Part shown: positions 13,775 through 22,500 of the stretch, one piece after another | Numbering within the stretch: the stretch's first letter is position 1 | Layout: each line of letters opens with the position of its first letter | From: Glacieibacterium sp038211965 | Lineage (GTDB): Bacteria; Pseudomonadota; Alphaproteobacteria; Sphingomonadales; Sphingomonadaceae | Direction: 5' to 3' | Assembly: GCA_038211965.1 (NCBI GenBank) | Contig: JBBQVB010000032.1 | Span: 1-22,624, forward strand | DNA length: 22,624 bases | The notes under the pieces: generated by a model | The model's input: the letters and a program-made list of their open reading frames with translations, nothing else | Database searches by the model: none | Told to the model about the DNA's origin: nothing | Position numbers and translations under genes: made by a program

Positions 13775-14440
13775 ATGCGTAGCTTCAATATACTCTCGCG
13801 TGCCGTCGGTGTGTCGGCCTTCTTCGCTCTGTCGGTGCTGCCGGTTGCGGCGAATGCCAGCAACGACGCTGCCAAGGCACGCGCGGCGATCGCTGCGGCA
13901 CGCGCCAAGATCGAAGCCGGCGACAAGGTCGGTGCGAGCACCGAAGCAGCCGCGCTCCAGTCGCAGGCCCGCAGTGCGCTTCAGCACGCCGAGGAGCAGC
14001 TGTCGCACGGCGACAAGAAGATGGCCGCCGAAGATGCGCGCCACGCCGGCCAACTCGCTGACAACGCGCTCGTCGCTGCCGAGCGCAACAAGTCGGGTAC
14101 GGCCGCCGCCGAGCGCTCGAACGCCGAGGGCGCTGCCGCGGCGGCGCGCGAATCGGCTGCCGATGCGAATGCGCGTGCTGACGATGCCAGCGCGCGCGCC
14201 AACAGCGCCGAGGATGCTGCCGCTCGGGCGGCAGCCGACGCCGCGGCTGCACGTAACGCTGTCCCTGCCGTTGTGCCCGCCGCGCCGACGACGACGGTTG
14301 CAACGGTCGAGAAGCAGACCATCGTCAAGCCCGCGCACACGACCGTCAAGCGTGTCCCCGTTTACGCGACGAAGCGCGTGACGACGCCCGCGACGGTCGC
14401 CGAGAAGACGACGACGACGCTGACCACCGAACCGCGCTGA
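13775..14440 (+). CDS. Exported Ala-rich coiled-coil protein, 221 aa, predicted general-stress (EcfG) gene
   Basis: A signal peptide (MRSFNILSRAVGVSAFFALS..., cleavage near ANA-S at about residue 28) precedes a helical region (30-108) with regularly spaced Ala, Lys and Glu that resembles DUF4398-type envelope proteins. This is followed by a very Ala-rich, low-complexity helix (108-162) and a Thr/Val/Lys-rich, probably extended tail (165-221). No catalytic motif is seen; a periplasmic structural or envelope-protective role is an inference. The start is supported by AGGAG seven to eight bases upstream. A perfect EcfG promoter lies 35 bases upstream of the ATG, placing the gene in the general stress response. 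A strong hairpin follows the stop. Composition bias is a property of the protein, not a sign of foreign origin. Confidence 0.75.
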   Translation: MRSFNILSRAVGVSAFFALSVLPVAANASNDAAKARAAIAAARAKIEAGDKVGASTEAAALQSQARSALQHAEEQLSHGDKKMAAEDARHAGQLADNALVAAERNKSGTAAAERSNAEGAAAAARESAADANARADDASARANSAEDAAARAAADAAAARNAVPAVVPAAPTTTVATVEKQTIVKPAHTTVKRVPVYATKRVTTPATVAEKTTTTLTTEPR

Positions 14441-14466
14441 TCCGCGCGTGTCCTAAACGAAGCCGC

Positions 14467-14500
14467 GATGCCCGGACCGGTTTGCGCCGTTCCGGGCATC
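14467..14500. terminator. 10-bp stem hairpin between convergent genes
   Basis: GATGCCCGGA (14467-14476) pairs perfectly with TCCGGGCATC (14491-14500), with a further CGG/CCG pairing inside. It sits 26 bases after the stop of the stress gene and its right arm overlaps the stop codon of nudC (14499-14501), so it can serve both strands. U-tracts are weak on either side. Confidence 0.6.
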
Positions 14501-15401
14501 AGCTTGCCACCCAGACCTCAAGCAACGTCCGGGCGATTGCCAACGGCGGCGGCGCGAGCCAGTCGCCGGTCCCAGCCAGCGCCGCGCGCACTTCGTCGGG
14601 TGTCACCCAGCGCGCCTCTTCCAGCTCCTCGCCATCGATACGCAGTTCGTGGCTCGTTGCCTCGGCAAACGCGCCGATCATCAGGCTGGACGGGAACGGC
14701 CACGGCTGGCTGGCGACGTAGCGGACGCGTTTGACGCCGATCCCCGCCTCCTCGAACAACTCGCGCGCCACCGCCTCCTCGAGGCTTTCGCCGCACTCGA
14801 CGAAGCCCGCCAGCGCGGAAAAGAAGCGCTTGGGAAAGCGCGGTTGCCGGCCGACGAGCGCGTGGCCGTCCTTGATCGCCAGCATGATGACGACGGGGTC
14901 GGTGCGCGGGAAATGCTCGGCCCCGCAGGCGTCGCAGTGCCGCGCCGCACCGCCTTTGATGAGTTTGGTCGGACTGCCGCAATTGGCGCAGAATTTGTGA
15001 CGCTGGTGCCAGTCGAGCAGCGACCGGCCATGCGCGACGATGCCGGCGCGACCGGGATCGCCGCTCGCCGCGAGTAGTCCGCCCGCCGCACGCGCGTCGG
15101 TCGCGACCCCGCCCTCGATGTCGGCGGCGCTGCCGACGGCGGCAAAGCGCGGGGCCTCGCCGTCGAAGCCGAGGAACACCGACAGCGCGTCGTGCGCGAT
15201 ATCCGAGCGATAAGCCCAGAGCAGGTCGCCGCCCTCGCGCAGGACGGGGCGCAGGTCGTCGAGGACCAGCCAGCGGGCGCGGGGGTCGGCGCGCGCGGCG
15301 ACGAGCGCTCCCGCATCGCGGCGCAAGGCATCCGCGCGGTCGAGCGAAGAGCCGGTGAAGCCGAGCGGGGCGATGACGGGTCCGGCGAACAGGTCGGTCA
15401 T
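14499..15401 (-). CDS. nudC: NudC, NADH pyrophosphatase / NAD-cap decapping hydrolase, 300 aa
   Basis: NudC cleaves NAD(H) to NMN(H) and AMP and removes NAD caps from RNA. All family marks are present: a zinc ribbon with Cys138, Cys141, Cys156 and Cys159 (CANCG, CDACG), the Nudix box spanning 199-221 with Gly199, Glu205, REL (213-215) and EE (217-218) in the standard spacing, and the NudC-specific SQPWPFPSS at 231-239. The N-terminal domain (1-130) is the variable NUDIX-like domain. Length is slightly longer than E. coli NudC, as is common in alphaproteobacteria. The ATG at 15401 lies 17 bases downstream of the bpt stop on the same strand, so the two are probably co-transcribed. No strong ribosome-binding site is visible. 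Confidence 0.95.
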   Translation of the reverse strand: MTDLFAGPVIAPLGFTGSSLDRADALRRDAGALVAARADPRARWLVLDDLRPVLREGGDLLWAYRSDIAHDALSVFLGFDGEAPRFAAVGSAADIEGGVATDARAAGGLLAASGDPGRAGIVAHGRSLLDWHQRHKFCANCGSPTKLIKGGAARHCDACGAEHFPRTDPVVIMLAIKDGHALVGRQPRFPKRFFSALAGFVECGESLEEAVARELFEEAGIGVKRVRYVASQPWPFPSSLMIGAFAEATSHELRIDGEELEEARWVTPDEVRAALAGTGDWLAPPPLAIARTLLEVWVAS

Positions 15402-15418
15402 GCCGCCGTGCTAGCGGC

Positions 15419-16153
15419 TCACCCGGCCCGCCGCCACCCCTGTGCGGTGAGCATCTCGACCGGCGCGAAGCGCGTTTTGTATGCCATCCGCTCGCAGCCT
15501 TCGATCCAATAGCCGAGATAGACGTAGGGCAGCCCGGCGCGTCCCGAGCGGACGATATGGTCGAGGATGATGAACGTCCCGATGCCGCGCCGCGTGTCGT
15601 CGTCGGGGAGGTAGAAGCTGTAGACCATCGACAGGCCGTCGGACTGCTTGTCGGTAAGGCACGCACCGACCAATCGCCCCGGCCTGCCGTCGACCGACGG
15701 CTCGCGGTATTCGACGACGACGGTATCGACAGGCGTCTGCTCGATCATGTCGGCGAAGTCATAGGCGTCCATCATCGCCATGCCGCCGCGCGGATGACGC
15801 GAGCCGACGTAATCCTGCAGCAGGTCGAACTGCTCCTCGGTGCTCCACGGCTCGCAGGCGAAGACTTCGAGGTCGGCGTGGCGCTTGAGCAGGCGCTTCT
15901 GCGACGCGCTCGGCACGAACTGGCGCGCCGCGACGCGCACCGAAACGCACGCCGAGCAATTGTCGCAACTCGGACGATAGACGATATTTTGGGAGCGCCG
16001 GAAGCCGATCCGCGCCAGCGCCTCGTTCATCTCGGGCGCATCGCCGCGCTTGAGGTCGGTGAACACCTTGCGCTCGAAGCGGCCGGGCACATACGGGCAG
16101 GGCGCGGGCGCGGTGACGAAGAAGCGCGGGAACTTGAAGCTCTGGTCGGTCAT
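15419..16153 (-). CDS. bpt: Bpt, aspartate/glutamate leucyltransferase of the bacterial N-degron pathway, 244 aa
   Basis: The protein belongs to the Ate1/Bpt family of aminoacyl-tRNA-protein transferases. The N-terminal ATE domain carries PCPYVPGR (18-25) and the cysteine cluster YRPSCDNCSACVSVRV (59-74, Cys63, Cys66 and Cys69); the C-terminal GNAT-like domain has YSFYLPDDDTRRGIGTFIILD (178-198) and YVYLGYWIEGCERMAYK (210-226). Bacterial members of this length transfer leucine to N-terminal Asp or Glu, making the protein a substrate for ClpS and ClpAP; arginine transfer cannot be excluded by eye. The start at 16153 follows a G-rich ribosome-binding site (GAAGGGGG); the frame stays open upstream, but that extension covers intergenic repeat sequence and was rejected. 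Adjacent downstream is nudC. A clpA gene lies at the left end of this window. Confidence 0.93.
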   Translation of the reverse strand: MTDQSFKFPRFFVTAPAPCPYVPGRFERKVFTDLKRGDAPEMNEALARIGFRRSQNIVYRPSCDNCSACVSVRVAARQFVPSASQKRLLKRHADLEVFACEPWSTEEQFDLLQDYVGSRHPRGGMAMMDAYDFADMIEQTPVDTVVVEYREPSVDGRPGRLVGACLTDKQSDGLSMVYSFYLPDDDTRRGIGTFIILDHIVRSGRAGLPYVYLGYWIEGCERMAYKTRFAPVEMLTAQGWRRAG

Positions 16154-16236
16154 CGTCGTACCGCCCCCTTCGAGTCCCCGAGTCCAATAGCGGCATGATG
16201 CGCGCGGAGTTGCGGGCGGGGAAGGCTTTTTCTTCT

Positions 16237-16281
16237 CCCTCCCCGCTCTCGGTTCGCGAGGCTCACCGGGAGGGGAGGGGG
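16237..16281. repeat. GC-rich intergenic inverted repeat, copy 1
   Basis: CCCTCCCC (16237-16244) pairs with GGGGAGGG (16272-16279). The segment 16268-16281 (GGGAGGGGAGGGGG) and an internal GGTTCGCG (16251-16258) recur in the element at 19514-19553. It lies between ilvA (ending 16291) and bpt (starting 16153) on the same strand and could terminate ilvA. A poly-T run just to the left (16228-16231) follows it only on the other strand sense, so terminator strength is uncertain. Confidence 0.55.
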
Positions 16282-16290
16282 CAGTCGGCG

Positions 16291-17541
16291 CTAATCCAAT
16301 TCCACCATCCGCACATCGTACCCCGCCGCCCTCAGCGCCTCGACCAGCCGGTCGAGGTGATCGCGGTCGCGCGTCTCGCACTCGATGTCGGTGATCAGGC
16401 CCTTCGCGGGGAGGTTGGTGAACACCCGCTGGTGATAGACTTCGAGGATGTTGACCTGCTGCTGGTCGAAGATGCGCGCCACCTCGAACAGCTGGCCGGG
16501 GCGGTCCTTCAAGCGGATGCGCAGTCGCGCCAGCCGCCCAGCGCGCGCGAGATCGCGGAGCAGGACATTCGCTAGCAGCCGGGTGTCGATATTGCCGCCA
16601 CAGAGCACGAGGCCGACCTTGCGCCCCCGGAATCGGCGGGGATGCGCGAGAAGGGCAGCCAGACCTGCCGCGCCCGCCCCCTCGGCCACCGTCTTCTCGA
16701 TGGTCAGCAGCATCGACACCGCGTGTTCGAGGTCGCGTTCACCGACCAGCAGCACGTCGTCGACGAGCGCCTTGACCACCGCGAAGGTCAACGCTCCAGG
16801 CGTCTTGACCGCGATGCCCTCCGCCAGCGTGTCGCCGTCGCAGTTGACCGCCTCGCCGCGCAGCTTGGCCCACATCGAGGGGTAGAGCTCGGCCTGCACG
16901 CCGATCACCTCGATGGCGCGGTTCTGCGCCTTGGCGACCGTCGCCATGCCCGAGATCAGCCCGCCGCCGCCGATGGGGACGATCAGCGTATCGAGCTCGG
17001 GCGCATCCTCGAGCATCTCGAGGGCAACGGTGCCCTGGCCCGCCATGACGACGGGATCGTCGAAGGGGTGGACGAAGACGAGATCGCGCGCGGCGGCGAC
17101 GCGGTAGGCCTCGGCGCTCGCTTCCTCGAACTTTTCGCCGTGGAGGATGACGTGCGCGCCGTGGCCCTCGGTCTGCTTGACCTTCACGATTGGGGTGAAG
17201 CGCGGCATGACGATCGTCGCGGGTATGCCGAGGCGCGCCGCGTGATACGCCAGCCCCTGCGCATGATTGCCTGCCGACGCCGCGATGACGCCGCGCGCGC
17301 GCTGCGCCGCGTCGAGCGACAGCAGCTTGTTGAGCGCGCCGCGCTCCTTGTAGGCGGCGGTGAATTGCAGGTTCTCGAACTTGATCCAAACCTCGGCCCC
17401 GGTCAGCGTGCTGAGCGTCTGGCTCATCAGGCACGGCGTGCGGATCACCGCGCCCGCAATCGCGTCGCGCGCGGCAAGCACATCGGCGAGCGAGATCGGC
17501 AGGGCAGGGGTGTCGGGCCGGACGATAGCGGTGTCGGTCAT
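16291..17541 (-). CDS. ilvA: Threonine ammonia-lyase (threonine deaminase) with C-terminal ACT domain, 416 aa
   Basis: A PLP enzyme converting threonine to 2-oxobutanoate, the first step towards isoleucine. Lys65 in AAYKERGAL (62-70) is the Schiff-base lysine, SAGNHAQG (89-96) and GGGGLISG (191-198) are the substrate and phosphate loops, and LCGGNID (313-319) completes the site. A single ACT domain occupies about 337-416 (LRIRLKDRPGQLFEVA), fitting the medium-length form with one regulatory domain rather than the two-domain E. coli IlvA. The motif AAYKERGA differs from the more usual SFKxRGA but seems normal in this lineage. The start at 17541 (MTDTAIVRPD) gives the usual length. It is divergent from the hydrolase gene with 75 bases between starts. 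A catabolic TdcB-like role is possible; the ACT domain favours biosynthesis. Confidence 0.92.
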   Translation of the reverse strand: MTDTAIVRPDTPALPISLADVLAARDAIAGAVIRTPCLMSQTLSTLTGAEVWIKFENLQFTAAYKERGALNKLLSLDAAQRARGVIAASAGNHAQGLAYHAARLGIPATIVMPRFTPIVKVKQTEGHGAHVILHGEKFEEASAEAYRVAAARDLVFVHPFDDPVVMAGQGTVALEMLEDAPELDTLIVPIGGGGLISGMATVAKAQNRAIEVIGVQAELYPSMWAKLRGEAVNCDGDTLAEGIAVKTPGALTFAVVKALVDDVLLVGERDLEHAVSMLLTIEKTVAEGAGAAGLAALLAHPRRFRGRKVGLVLCGGNIDTRLLANVLLRDLARAGRLARLRIRLKDRPGQLFEVARIFDQQQVNILEVYHQRVFTNLPAKGLITDIECETRDRDHLDRLVEALRAAGYDVRMVELD

Positions 17542-17616
17542 CACGCCCGCATAGCGAGCGCAGCCGTGCTTTGCGACCCTCTTGCACGCACCCCCCGCCG
17601 CCTGCACAACAAGCGC

Positions 17617-19500
17617 ATGAAATTCCCCGTCAAGACGCTCCTCGCCGCGCTGCTGCTCGCTGCTCCGGCACTCGCGCAGCTTCCCGCGATCGCACCCGAC
17701 ATCCCGGCGAAGTTCGACTTCCCGCCGGGCGTCCTCAACTACGAGCGCCGCGAAGTCATGATCCCGATGCGCGACGGGGTGAAGCTCTACACCGTCATCG
17801 TCGTGCCCAAGGGTGCCGCGCGCGCGCCGATGCTGCTGACCCGCACGCCCTACAACGCCAGCAAGACGACCAGCCGCAACGTCTCGCCCAATGCCGAGGC
17901 GATCCTGCCGGTGAGCGACAGCGAGTTCATCCGCGACAATTACATCCGCGTCTATCAGGACGTGCGCGGCAAACATAAGTCCGAAGGCGAATACGTCATG
18001 GTCCGGCCGTTGCGCGGCCCGCTCAACCCGACCGCCGTCGATCATAGCACCGATGCCTACGACACCATCGACTGGCTGGTAAAGCATGTGCCCGAGTCAA
18101 ATGGGCGGGTCGGGATTACTGGGTCGTCCTACCCCGGCTTCACTTCGCTGATGGCGCTGATCGATCCGCACCCGGCACTCAAGGCCGCCGTGCCGCAGTC
18201 GCCGATGGTCGACGGCTGGATCGGCGACGACTGGTTCCACAACGGCGCGTTCCGCCAGTCGAACTTCGACTATATCGCCAACCAGACCGCGATGAAGGAC
18301 GACGAGAAGGTCGTCCCGACCGGCATCGCCGACAGCTACGGCCTGTATCTCGGCGCGGGATCGGCGGGCGATTACGCGCGCAAATACGGTCTCGACGCGC
18401 TGCCGTTCGCCCGCAAGATCGTCGAGCATCCCGCCTATGACGCCTATTGGCAGGGGCAGGCTGTCGACAAATTGCTCGCGGGCCGCACGCTGACGGTGCC
18501 GACGATGCTCGTCGTCGGGCAATGGGACCAGGAGGACAGCTATGGCGCGCCTGCCGTGTGGAAAGCGTTGCAGGCGAGCGCGGGCGACAAGCTGCATCTG
18601 GTGATCGGCCCGTGGCGGCACAGCCAGGTCAACTACGAGGCCGCGGCGCTCGGGCCGCTGCGCTATCCCAACGATACTGCGCTCGACTTTCGCTTAACCG
18701 CAATGAAGCCGTTTCTCGACCATTACCTGAAGGATTCAGCGCCCGCCGCGGCGATACCGCGCGTGCTGACCTACCAGACCGGCGCAAATGTCTGGCAAAA
18801 GTCGGCGCAATGGCCGCCCGCGGGCGCGACGATGACGCCGATCTACCTCGCACCGCATTTTGGGCTGAGCTTCGAGCGCCCGGCCAAGGCGGGCGACGAT
18901 GCCTATGTCAGCGACCCCGCCAAGCCCGTGCCGTTCGTTCCCCGCCCCGGCAACATCGACGACGGGCAGGTCTGGAAGCCGTGGCTGGTCAGCGACCAGC
19001 GCAACGTCTCGACGCGCACCGACGTGCTGACCTATGTCACCGCCCCGCTGACCAAGGCGGTGCATATCGCGGGCGCGCCGATGGTCGACCTGCGCGCCGC
19101 GACGAGCGGCACCGACAGCGATTGGGTGGTCAAGCTGATCGACGTCTATCCCGACGAAGTCGCCGCCGCCCCCGAACTGTCGGGCTATCAGCTCGGCATC
19201 GGCATGGAGATTTTCCGCGGTCGGTACCGCGACAGCCTCGAAATGCCGACGGCGATCCCGGCAGGGAAGGTCCAGCGCTACCGCTTCGCGCTGCCAAACG
19301 CCAACCACCGCTTTCTGCCCGGCCACCGCATCATGGTGCAGATCCAGTCGAGCTGGTTCCCGCTCTACGACCGCAACCCGCAGTCGTTTGTGCCGAACAT
19401 CTTCGATGCGAAGGCCGAGGATTACCGCGTGGCAACGCAGCGGGTGTTCCACGGCGGGGCCGAGGCGAGCGCGGTCGAATTGCCGGTGGTCGGGGATTGA
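17617..19500 (+). CDS. Exported CocE/S15-type hydrolase (alpha-amino-acid ester hydrolase-like), 627 aa
   Basis: A signal peptide (MKFPVKTLLAALLLAAPALA-Q) exports an alpha/beta hydrolase of the CocE/NonD family. The nucleophile motif is GSSYPG (169-174) with Ser171; Asp304 lies in GQWDQED (301-307) and His335 in GPWRHS (331-336), the same order as in alpha-amino-acid ester hydrolases, which cleave or form beta-lactam and dipeptide amide bonds. The oxyanion region (RVYQDVRGKHKSEGE, 111-125) is also family-like. The C-terminal jelly-roll domain (about 400-627) includes GHRIMVQIQSSWFPLYDRNPQ. Family length is about 600-640. The ATG at 17617 has only a weak ribosome-binding site but starts the signal peptide exactly. 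Natural substrate is unknown; peptides or amino-acid esters in the periplasm are plausible. Its neighbour ilvA is divergent and probably unrelated. Confidence 0.9.
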   Translation: MKFPVKTLLAALLLAAPALAQLPAIAPDIPAKFDFPPGVLNYERREVMIPMRDGVKLYTVIVVPKGAARAPMLLTRTPYNASKTTSRNVSPNAEAILPVSDSEFIRDNYIRVYQDVRGKHKSEGEYVMVRPLRGPLNPTAVDHSTDAYDTIDWLVKHVPESNGRVGITGSSYPGFTSLMALIDPHPALKAAVPQSPMVDGWIGDDWFHNGAFRQSNFDYIANQTAMKDDEKVVPTGIADSYGLYLGAGSAGDYARKYGLDALPFARKIVEHPAYDAYWQGQAVDKLLAGRTLTVPTMLVVGQWDQEDSYGAPAVWKALQASAGDKLHLVIGPWRHSQVNYEAAALGPLRYPNDTALDFRLTAMKPFLDHYLKDSAPAAAIPRVLTYQTGANVWQKSAQWPPAGATMTPIYLAPHFGLSFERPAKAGDDAYVSDPAKPVPFVPRPGNIDDGQVWKPWLVSDQRNVSTRTDVLTYVTAPLTKAVHIAGAPMVDLRAATSGTDSDWVVKLIDVYPDEVAAAPELSGYQLGIGMEIFRGRYRDSLEMPTAIPAGKVQRYRFALPNANHRFLPGHRIMVQIQSSWFPLYDRNPQSFVPNIFDAKAEDYRVATQRVFHGGAEASAVELPVVGD

Positions 19501-19513
19501 GCTTCTGCCGCAT

Positions 19514-19553
19514 CCCCTCCTCGGGTCGCAGGGGTTCGCGGGAGGGGAGGGGG
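19514..19553. repeat. GC-rich intergenic inverted repeat, copy 2 (convergent terminator position)
   Basis: CCCCTCC (19514-19520) pairs with GGAGGGG (19541-19547). Bases 19540-19553 are identical to 16268-16281, and both copies contain GGTTCGCG. It lies in the 61-base gap between the convergent hydrolase and tamB genes, so it is well placed to terminate both. Confidence 0.55.
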
Positions 19554-19561
19554 AAGAACCC

Positions 19562-22500
19562 TCAATAATCCTTTTTCAGTCGTACGTTGACGCTCGTCCC
19601 GCCGATTGTCGCGACCTGGCTGAGGATCGACAGCGAGCGCGTCAGCGACACCTCGATGTTCGTCGCGGTATAGCCCCGCGCGTCCGACGCGAGTTCGACG
19701 TACAGCCGCCGCCCGATATATTGGCCCGCCGCAATCGCCGTGCGCCGTCCCGACACCGTGTCCGCGGGCAGCACCCGCAGACGGTCGATACCGAGGCGCT
19801 TGCGGACGAAGTTGATCGGGTTGAGTCCATCGCCCTTGCCGCTGCCGCGCAGGCTCGCCAGCGCGCCGGCAAGCTGTAGCGCCTCGGGGGCCGAAAGCGT
19901 CGCGATGCCCGAACCGAACAGCACGCGCGACAGCACCTCGTCCTGCGGCAACGCGGGGACCGAGCCGAAGGCGATCTCGGGACGCTGCCCGGTGCCGGTG
20001 ATGGTCAGCGTCGCGGTGAAGCTCGAACTGGTGTTCTCGGCGGCGATGTCGATGATCGGGTCGGGCGGATAGGCGCCCTGGAAGCGCAGGTCGCCGCGCG
20101 TCAGCTGAAAGCGTTTTCCCGCGAAATCATAGTCGCCGCGGATCAGTCGGACGCGCCCGGTGATCGCCGGGGCGAGGGTCGTCCCGGCGATGGCGAGCTC
20201 GCCGCGCCAGTCGGACTGCAATCCGAGCCCCTCGACGATAATCCGGTTGTTGGCATCGACAGCGATGGCCAGCTCCCACCGCGCCGGGCGCTCGGCGGGG
20301 ACGACGCTGCGGCGCACCAGTTCGGCGTTGGTCTCGCGGACATTGAGTACGGGCACCTCGGCCGCCGACGCGCGGCCGATACGGAAGCGCGCCTTGTCGG
20401 CGACCAGCTTGCCCGAAATCTTGCCGCCGTCGCGTCCGCTGACGATGCGCAGGTCGCCGGTCACCGTTGCGGCGAGGTCGTCGCGCTTGAGCGCATCGGC
20501 CTTGTTCAGCTTAAGCGTCAGGTCGAGCGGGAAGCCCCGTTCGGCGGAGAAGCCGACGCTGCCGCTCCCCGCGACCGTCCCGTCCTTGCCGATCTGGCCG
20601 CTGAAGCTCGTCAGGTCGAGGCGCGACGCGGTGAAGCGGCTGTCGAGTTTGACCTTCTCGACGACGGTACCGAGCGTGACGTTCTCGACGCGCGCACTGT
20701 CGCTGACGATGGTGCCGCTCAGTGTCGGTTCGCCGAGACGGCCGCCGACATCGGCGGCGATCGTCACCGGCCCGCGCACGTCGAGCGCGCCGATCCCGGC
20801 CAGCGGCCACAGCGCCTGCGCCGGGCCGATGTAACGCGCCTGCGCGAACAACGGCGTCGCGAGCAGGCGCTGGAGGATGGGGTCGCTGGCGTCGCCGGGG
20901 ATTGCCGCAAGCTTGGCCTGCAGCCGCCCCTCGACCGCGCCACCGCGCACGATCACTGCGCGCGCGCTGCCGCCGCCGGGGGCGAGCGCGGCGTTGATCG
21001 CCACGTCGATGGGCAGCGAAGCGCTCGCGAGACCGGCGCGGCTCAGCCCGCTGACGCGCAGCGCGGCGGTGCCGGAAGGGAGCGCGCCGGGCGGCAGCGT
21101 CACATCGAGCGTCCCCGACACGCGGCCGCCGAAATCGAAACCCGGGCTGACGAGGGTGAGCAGCGACAGGCCGAGATTGTCGAGGCGGGTCTTCAACGCG
21201 ATGGTTTCGCCGAAGCGCCCTGAAAGTTCGGCGCGCCCGTCGGGCGTCGTCACCACCACCGGCGCGAGTAGCCAGTCGGGGCCGCTGCGGGTCAGCACGG
21301 CAGCGTGATCGAGGCCGATCTGGCGGCGCGCGAACATGCCGTTGCCGCCGATCTCGATGCGGTCGCCTGCGAAGCTCGCCAGCGCGGTGAAGGCGAATGG
21401 CGAATGGCCGATCCCCGCTACATCGAATTTGGCGTTCCCGTGGCCGGCGCGGTAGTCGATGCTGCCGTTCGCGTGGGTCAGCACGATGTCCTGCCGCCGC
21501 ACCTCGGCGACTTCGAACCGCCCGGTAACGCTGGGACCGGCATCGGCGAGGAGAACGGTGGCGCGCAGGCTTGCCTTGCCGAGCGCGACCACGGGGGTCA
21601 GCGGCAGCCTGGCATCGACGGCATCGAGGGCGATATCGGCGCGCTGGACCGCTCCGGCGGCGGCGAGCACGACATTGCCCTGCAGTCCTGCCCCGGCCAG
21701 CGCGAGGCGTCCGGCGAACGGTCCTGCCGGGGTTTGTGCGATACTGCCGCGCGCGGTCATTCCGGCGAGCGTCAGCGCCGCGACGTCGATGGCGACGGGT
21801 TCGGTGCTGGCGCGGATCAGGCCGCGCACGGTGGCATCGCCGTAAGTCGTCGTACCGCGCGCCTCGAAACTCCAGTCGTCGCTGCCCGCCGGAGCGACAT
21901 GCGCCGCGACGCGGGCGAGGCCGATGCCCAGACCGGGCCGCGCCAGCGTCACGTCGACGACCGGCGTCGCGATCGGTCCCGCCAGGCGCAGATCGACCGG
22001 GCCATAGCGCCGCGACACGCCGCTGCCGCTCAGCCGCACGGTCTGGTCGGCAGCGCGGCTGCCGCTGGCGGTCAGCGTCAGGCCGGGCGACGTCAGGCGC
22101 GTGTTGGTGAAGGCGAGGACATTGTCGGGGGTCAGGACGATGTTCGTGGCAATTGTCGGCAGGCCTTCGAGCAGCGTCGTGAAGAACTTGCTGTCGACGC
22201 GCGTCACCTTGACCCCGACGGTCCCGGCGAGGCGCGCACCAGGTCCATCGGGGACCGCGCGCAGGTCGGCGACGATGTCCGCCACCCCCACACCAGGGAC
22301 GAGGTAGCGCGGTACGCCGCCGTTCAGCGCGACGGTGAAGCCGCCGCCGATTTCGACCGCCGCGACGGCACGCCCGCTCAGCCGGTCAGAGCGCAGCACG
22401 AGCGCGTTCGAAGTCAGGAGGTTGCCGCGCAGCGTCAGCGGCCCCGCGATGCGGACGTTGGTCAGCAGCGAGTCGAGGTCGGCCCCGAGCCCGGTGACGC

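Noticed and set aside
16154..16381. N-terminal extension of the bpt frame
   Set aside because: It would translate the intergenic inverted repeat and the end of ilvA; the family start fits 16153.
16642..17616. Long in-frame extension upstream of the hydrolase
   Set aside because: Antisense to ilvA; the signal peptide begins at 17617.
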